A stretch of 9,206 nucleotides of DNA. Source: Bacteroidales bacterium (GTDB lineage Bacteria; Bacteroidota; Bacteroidia; Bacteroidales; JAAUTT01). Shown in pieces: positions 6,628-9,206 of the stretch. Each line of letters starts with the position of its first letter. The stretch's first letter is position 1. The notes beneath the pieces were generated by a model. It ran no database searches. It had not been told where the DNA came from and was given only the letters and a program-made list of their open reading frames with translations. The stretch spans positions 1 through 9,206 of the forward strand of contig JAAUTT010000120.1 in assembly GCA_012031335.1 (NCBI GenBank). Direction: 5' to 3'. The translations under genes were made by a program, and so were the position numbers.

Positions 6628-7451
6628 CCTGCAATGCTCCTACCCTCTTTACTTCAACTGAAAGATATCCACCCAAATTTGCTTACAAATTCGAAGGAAA
6701 TTTTAACATACAGCTTGTAATGGACAAAGGCCTTCCGACAGAAAAAGCTTTTTGCAGGAATGTTGTTGTTTTCCCCGAGCCTCACACTAATTTAGGCAGA
6801 GATACTGCATTTTGTGAAGGCCATCAGGTAACCCTCCATCCTGGCAGTGGTTTTGCAAAATACGAATGGCACAATGGCTCGTCCGATTCCACATTTGTGG
6901 CCGATACTACAGGAATAGCCTGGGTAGAAGTTACTGACAAATACAAATGTACAAAACGCGATTCAGTGAATATAACCACTTTCCCTAAAACCCTTTTTCT
7001 TGGAAATGACACCACGCTGACTCGCGGCGAATCCTTCACGCTTAATGCAGGTGTTAATTACCAAAGCTATAGCTGGTCCAGCGGAGAGAGCACGCAAGAG
7101 ATCACCAAAAACAAGGAAGGAGAATATGCAGTAAGTGTTGTTGATATGCATAACTGCCCACAAAGTGATGCTATTATTATCCGATATAAAACATTTGTGC
7201 CAAATTTTCTTACGCCTAATGGCGATGGCTTTAACGACACATGGGAAATACCCCTTCTTATAAACTACCCGCAAGCCGAAATTAAAATATTCGATCGCTA
7301 CGGAAAACTCATTACCCGGCGAAAAGGTTCGGACTCAATGTGGGATGGAACCTACAATGGAAAATTGCTTCCAAAGGATAGTTACTGGTATTTTATCGAC
7401 CTGAAAGACGGATCCGAAATTATTAAAGGCTTTATAACGATAACCTGGTAG
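6072..7451 (+). CDS. CHU_C-type surface protein, C-terminal segment (propeller repeats, PKD half, two Ig-like domains, CHU_C)
   Basis: This is the continuation after frame break 4; the ATG at 6174 lies inside a repeat and is not a real start. Repeat motifs NLGNIGNL (6198), FNNLSGL (6354) and GLGNIGSL (6501) continue the series, each followed by an ITRLDFG-like strand. From about 6630 to 6785 the sequence PPKFAYKFEGNFNIQLVMD resembles the closing strands of a PKD domain. Two Ig/PKD-like domains follow: 6789-6984 (LGRDTAFCEG, YEWHNGS, WVEVTDKYKC) and 6990-7185 (LGNDTTLTRGES, YSWSSGES, YAVSVVDMHNC). The second has lost the early Cys. CHU_C spans 7191-7448 (VPNFLTPNGDGFND, IKIFDRYGKLI, WDGTYNGKLLPKDSYWY). 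In T9SS systems this type B tail directs export and surface attachment. Confidence 0.88.
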   Translation, partial: YPIDLYLFEEGGKWTGFTVNNSSSTITRFDFNNGLNNPPTGINLGNIGNLSQPSGIMPVKADGNWHFFITNYNTHAITRLDFGPSLSNTPQSAQFNNLSGLTYPFDLSIIRDCGKHFGFLLSRYGNAVRLDFPAGLDSEPVVTGLGNIGSLSGAHGISDVYREGDTIYMYIANSANSTISRIYYPTCNAPTLFTSTERYPPKFAYKFEGNFNIQLVMDKGLPTEKAFCRNVVVFPEPHTNLGRDTAFCEGHQVTLHPGSGFAKYEWHNGSSDSTFVADTTGIAWVEVTDKYKCTKRDSVNITTFPKTLFLGNDTTLTRGESFTLNAGVNYQSYSWSSGESTQEITKNKEGEYAVSVVDMHNCPQSDAIIIRYKTFVPNFLTPNGDGFNDTWEIPLLINYPQAEIKIFDRYGKLITRRKGSDSMWDGTYNGKLLPKDSYWYFIDLKDGSEIIKGFITITW

Positions 7452-7453
7452 TT

Positions 7454-8401
7454 ATGAAAAATTGCCTGTTTATCCTTTTCCTGCTGATTCAGGGAATACA
7501 TCTCAAGGGACAGGAACAGCCAGTTTCCAGGAAATATCTTCATAATCTCAGCTACATCAACCCTGCATGTGTAGGGCAAAATTACTGTACCGATTTTTTC
7601 GTAACCGACCGGCATCAGTGGCTGGGAATTGATCAGGCGCCAGCTACACAGGTATTGGGAGTGGAGCATGCCATCCTGCCCAATCCCTATAAGGCATCCC
7701 GGAAATTCGGGCTCTCACTCGAGTTCATATCCGACAATAACGGTGCGGTTAGGCAAACCGGAGGACAGGCAGGATATGCCTTCCACACACGGTTAAACAA
7801 AAAGAAAGACATTTTTATGTCGCTGGGGTTGAAATTCTCTATGATGCAGCATTCGATCCAAGCAAATGAAGCAAATGTCACTGACCCTATTCTGGGTGCA
7901 GGCGAATCTGCACTGCTAGCCGATGCCTCAACCGGAATTTACTTTTACAGCCCAAAATTTTATGCAGGTTTTTCGATGATGGGACTACTCCCATCCACAA
8001 AACAATTTTATGAGAATAAAACAACATCGTTTCTACCCGGTAACTTTTACCTGTTCGCAGGATATTATATAATTCCCAAAACGGTTAATGTAAAGTTCAA
8101 CCCTTCGTTTGTTATAAAAATGAACCAGAAGTTATACAGGCAGATCGACTTCAATTTGATTGCTGATTTTGGAACCCAGTTTCAGGCAGGGATGTCGTAC
8201 CGGCAAAACATTGACCGTTTTCCGGGCATGAATACTGAGCTCCAGTTTTTAGCAGGAACAAGGGTGAAAATATTTCATGTAACTTATGTGTTTGGTTTAA
8301 ATTTGAATTCTACCGGAGGTGGTCACTGGGGATCGCACGAATTGGGATTAAACTATCGGATATGTTATCGCGAAAAGCCACAATGCCCGGCGCTGGAATA
8401 A
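7454..8401 (+). CDS. PorP/SprF family type IX secretion system outer-membrane protein
   Basis: The protein has 315 residues, a usual length for the PorP/SprF family. ATG 7454 follows the upstream stop by two bases, so the two genes are surely co-transcribed and perhaps translationally coupled. Residues 1-19 are a signal peptide (LFILFLLIQGI core, cleavage near GQ). Family signatures are YINPACVG at residues 34-41 (usual form NPAxxG) and RHQWLG at 53-58 (usual form RxQWxG). The remainder alternates aromatic and polar residues, as expected for a beta-barrel, ending in a conserved-looking LGLNYRI strand. SprF-like members are encoded next to type B cargo and are needed for the cargo's surface display in Flavobacterium. 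By analogy this one probably serves the CHU_C protein just upstream. The gene is intact. Confidence 0.9.
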   Translation: MKNCLFILFLLIQGIHLKGQEQPVSRKYLHNLSYINPACVGQNYCTDFFVTDRHQWLGIDQAPATQVLGVEHAILPNPYKASRKFGLSLEFISDNNGAVRQTGGQAGYAFHTRLNKKKDIFMSLGLKFSMMQHSIQANEANVTDPILGAGESALLADASTGIYFYSPKFYAGFSMMGLLPSTKQFYENKTTSFLPGNFYLFAGYYIIPKTVNVKFNPSFVIKMNQKLYRQIDFNLIADFGTQFQAGMSYRQNIDRFPGMNTELQFLAGTRVKIFHVTYVFGLNLNSTGGGHWGSHELGLNYRICYREKPQCPALE

Positions 8402-8433
8402 GCATATCCCTGTTTCTTATGACCCATCAAAAT

Positions 8434-8453
8434 AATTTTAATGCAATTTTAAT
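8434..8453 (+). repeat. Short direct repeat AATTTTAAT x2
   Basis: The nine-base word occurs at 8434-8442 and 8445-8453, an 11-base step, in AT-rich intergenic DNA after the PorP/SprF gene. It may be chance. Confidence 0.3.
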
Positions 8454-8552
8454 ATTTGCTTAAAACCAACAAAATAGGGTGTTTCGAAATCACATTTAAG
8501 TGTTTGGATTTATAATAGGGGCATATAAACCATATCTGTTAATTAATTCAAC

Positions 8553-8560
8553 TATTTTTG
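8553..8560 (+). promoter_or_regulatory. Candidate Bacteroidota -7 promoter element for the GntR-type gene
   Basis: TATTTTTG matches the Bacteroidota -7 consensus TAnnTTTG exactly and lies 52 bases before ATG 8613. No convincing -33 TTG/TTTG box is found at the usual 17-23 base spacing, which lowers confidence. Transcription would start at roughly 8567. Confidence 0.4.
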
Positions 8561-8563
8561 TCA

Positions 8564-8591
8564 GTAGCCAATCAGCAACTTTGATTGTTAC
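8564..8591. promoter_or_regulatory. Candidate operator: imperfect palindrome in the leader of the GntR-type gene
   Basis: CAATCA at 8569-8574 and TGATTG at 8582-8587 are perfect inverted repeats with a 7-base gap. GTA at 8564-8566 and TAC at 8589-8591 extend the symmetry, with one extra base in the left arm. It lies just downstream of the candidate -7 box, where a bound repressor would block transcription. GntR-family proteins bind such dyads and often control themselves, so autoregulation is a reasonable inference. Confidence 0.4.
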
Positions 8592-8612
8592 TTGTGAAAT
8601 AAATGATGAGGT

Positions 8613-9080
8613 ATGGCAAGGATTCCGCAGCACAAGAGATTATATAATTTAATTAAACACGATATACTTTCGGGTACATATGAGGTAGGTGATTTATTAC
8701 CAACAGAATATGAATTTGCATCAAGGCATAAGGTTGCCCGGTCTACGGTAAGACAAGCACTTGCTGCCCTTGAAAAAGAAGGACACATTGAAAAGAGGCA
8801 AGGCAAAGGCAGTATGGTTGCTGAAGGAGGAAGGAAAATCGGACTTCTCAATATCAGAGGTTTTTCGAGTGTTGTACCTAATCCTTCGAATGATTTTTTG
8901 TTAAAGCCCCATGAAATTACCTGGCCGGATGAACTTAAGCCATATCTCACCAAAGAACAAACAGAATCGAACTGCATTTTTATCAAAAGACTAAGAAGAA
9001 TTGACAATAAGCCAATAGCCCTGGAGCTTACCTATCTTCCAAACATTGGACTTCCGGATTTTGCTCACTCGAATTTATAA
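8613..9080 (+). CDS. GntR/HutC-family transcriptional regulator (wHTH plus UTRA), frame broken near the C-terminus
   Basis: ATG 8613 is the only sensible start: an in-frame TGA lies just upstream at 8607-8609, and a GATGAG purine stretch gives a weak ribosome binding site. Residues 6-70 form a GntR winged helix-turn-helix: RLYNLIKHDILSG, then LLPTEYEFASRHKVARSTV, RQALAALEKEGHI and the wing RQGKGSMVAE. A UTRA-type effector domain starts near residue 74 (IGLLNIRGFSS, then CIFIKRLRRIDNKPIALELTYLP). UTRA domains bind small molecules, often sugar phosphates or amino acid derivatives; the ligand cannot be told here. The TAA at 9078-9080 comes from one T missing in the run at 9059-9062. HutC-family proteins are usually about 240 residues, so 155 is short, as expected for a broken frame. 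Confidence 0.85.
   Translation: MARIPQHKRLYNLIKHDILSGTYEVGDLLPTEYEFASRHKVARSTVRQALAALEKEGHIEKRQGKGSMVAEGGRKIGLLNIRGFSSVVPNPSNDFLLKPHEITWPDELKPYLTKEQTESNCIFIKRLRRIDNKPIALELTYLPNIGLPDFAHSNL
9059..9062 (+). other. Frame break 5: one T missing in a T run
   Basis: Adding one T turns gattttgctcactc into gat ttt tgc tca ctc, giving LPDFCSLEFINDSLFETLE, which looks like the usual middle of a UTRA domain, in place of the stop at 9078. Confidence 0.72.
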
Positions 9081-9206
9081 ACGACTCACTCTTCGAAACA
9101 CTTGAAAAAGATATCTTATTGAAATTGATTGATAATTATCCAAATTCTCCAAAAAGAGATTCTTACTTAGAGATGTTAGAGAAGGAAACTAAATATGATT
9201 TATCTA
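9062..9206 (+). CDS. Probable C-terminal continuation of the GntR/HutC regulator (3' partial)
   Basis: The frame restored by adding a T at 9059-9062 stays open to the window edge. The first part (EFINDSLFETLE) fits a UTRA domain. The part from about 9110 (DILLKLIDNYPNS, then KRDSYLEMLEKETKYDL) is charged, looks helical and does not resemble the UTRA strands I would expect next. It may be a divergent C-terminus, a second indel, or a sequence junction. The gene is cut by the window end. Confidence 0.45.

Larger units (their letters stand above)
5533..7451 (+). other. Reconstructed single gene: secreted beta-propeller/PKD/Ig protein with CHU_C (type B) T9SS sorting domain
   Basis: Two open frames (5533-6129 and 6072-7451) join when one G is restored at 6069-6070, giving NLGNIGNLGYPIDLY and a protein of about 640 residues. 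The repeat pattern runs across the join without losing step, which shows that the two parts are one gene. Order of parts: signal peptide, first half of a PKD-like domain, six propeller-like repeats, second half of the PKD-like domain, two Ig/PKD-like domains, CHU_C domain. It would be exported by the T9SS and kept at the surface, probably with help from the PorP/SprF protein encoded two bases downstream. The ligand is unknown. An alternative is a pseudogene, considered less likely. Confidence 0.82.

Noticed and set aside
1..9206. CRISPR arrays, tRNA or rRNA genes, transposases, phage genes
   Set aside because: No regularly spaced direct repeats, RNA gene signatures or recombinase motifs were seen. 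The only tandem repeats are protein-level propeller units.

Overview
The window looks like chromosomal DNA from a member of the Bacteroidota that has a type IX secretion system (T9SS). The evidence is a gliding-motility-type (CHU_C, type B) C-terminal domain, a type A T9SS sorting domain, a PorP/SprF-family outer-membrane protein, and one match to the Bacteroidota -7 promoter box (TAnnTTTG). Genus cannot be told from the sequence alone. All recognised genes are on the + strand.

Layout. (1) Positions 2-5413 hold the 3' part of one very large secreted protein gene (about 1,800 codons inside the window, 5' end missing). It is split into four reading frames by three single-base deletions. In order it carries a possible Rossmann/amidotransferase-like region, a DUF11-like domain, calcium-type Asp-rich loops, a long unrecognised middle, a second DUF11-like region, a CARDB-like domain and a type A T9SS sorting domain. 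(2) Positions 5414-5532 are a short intergenic region with a long-armed inverted repeat. (3) Positions 5533-7451 hold one secreted protein gene, split once by a single-base deletion. It has a signal peptide, six NLGNIG-type repeats that look like a beta-propeller inserted inside a PKD-like domain, two Ig/PKD-like domains and a CHU_C sorting domain. (4) Positions 7454-8401 are an intact PorP/SprF-family gene starting two bases after that stop. (5) Positions 8402-8612 are intergenic, with a candidate promoter and a candidate operator. (6) From 8613 to the window end there is a GntR/HutC-type regulator, also broken by a single-base deletion and cut by the window edge.

How the genes fit together. 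The CHU_C protein and the PorP/SprF protein form a pair of the kind known for SprB-like type B cargo: the first is exported by the T9SS and the second probably helps deliver or hold it at the cell surface. The large upstream protein is also T9SS cargo but with the type A tail. The GntR regulator is separated by a gap with its own signals and may be unrelated.

The five frame breaks are all loss of one base in a run of identical bases, and each is repaired by adding back one base of that run. This pattern fits homopolymer errors in the assembly better than true gene decay, so the three broken genes are probably intact in the organism.
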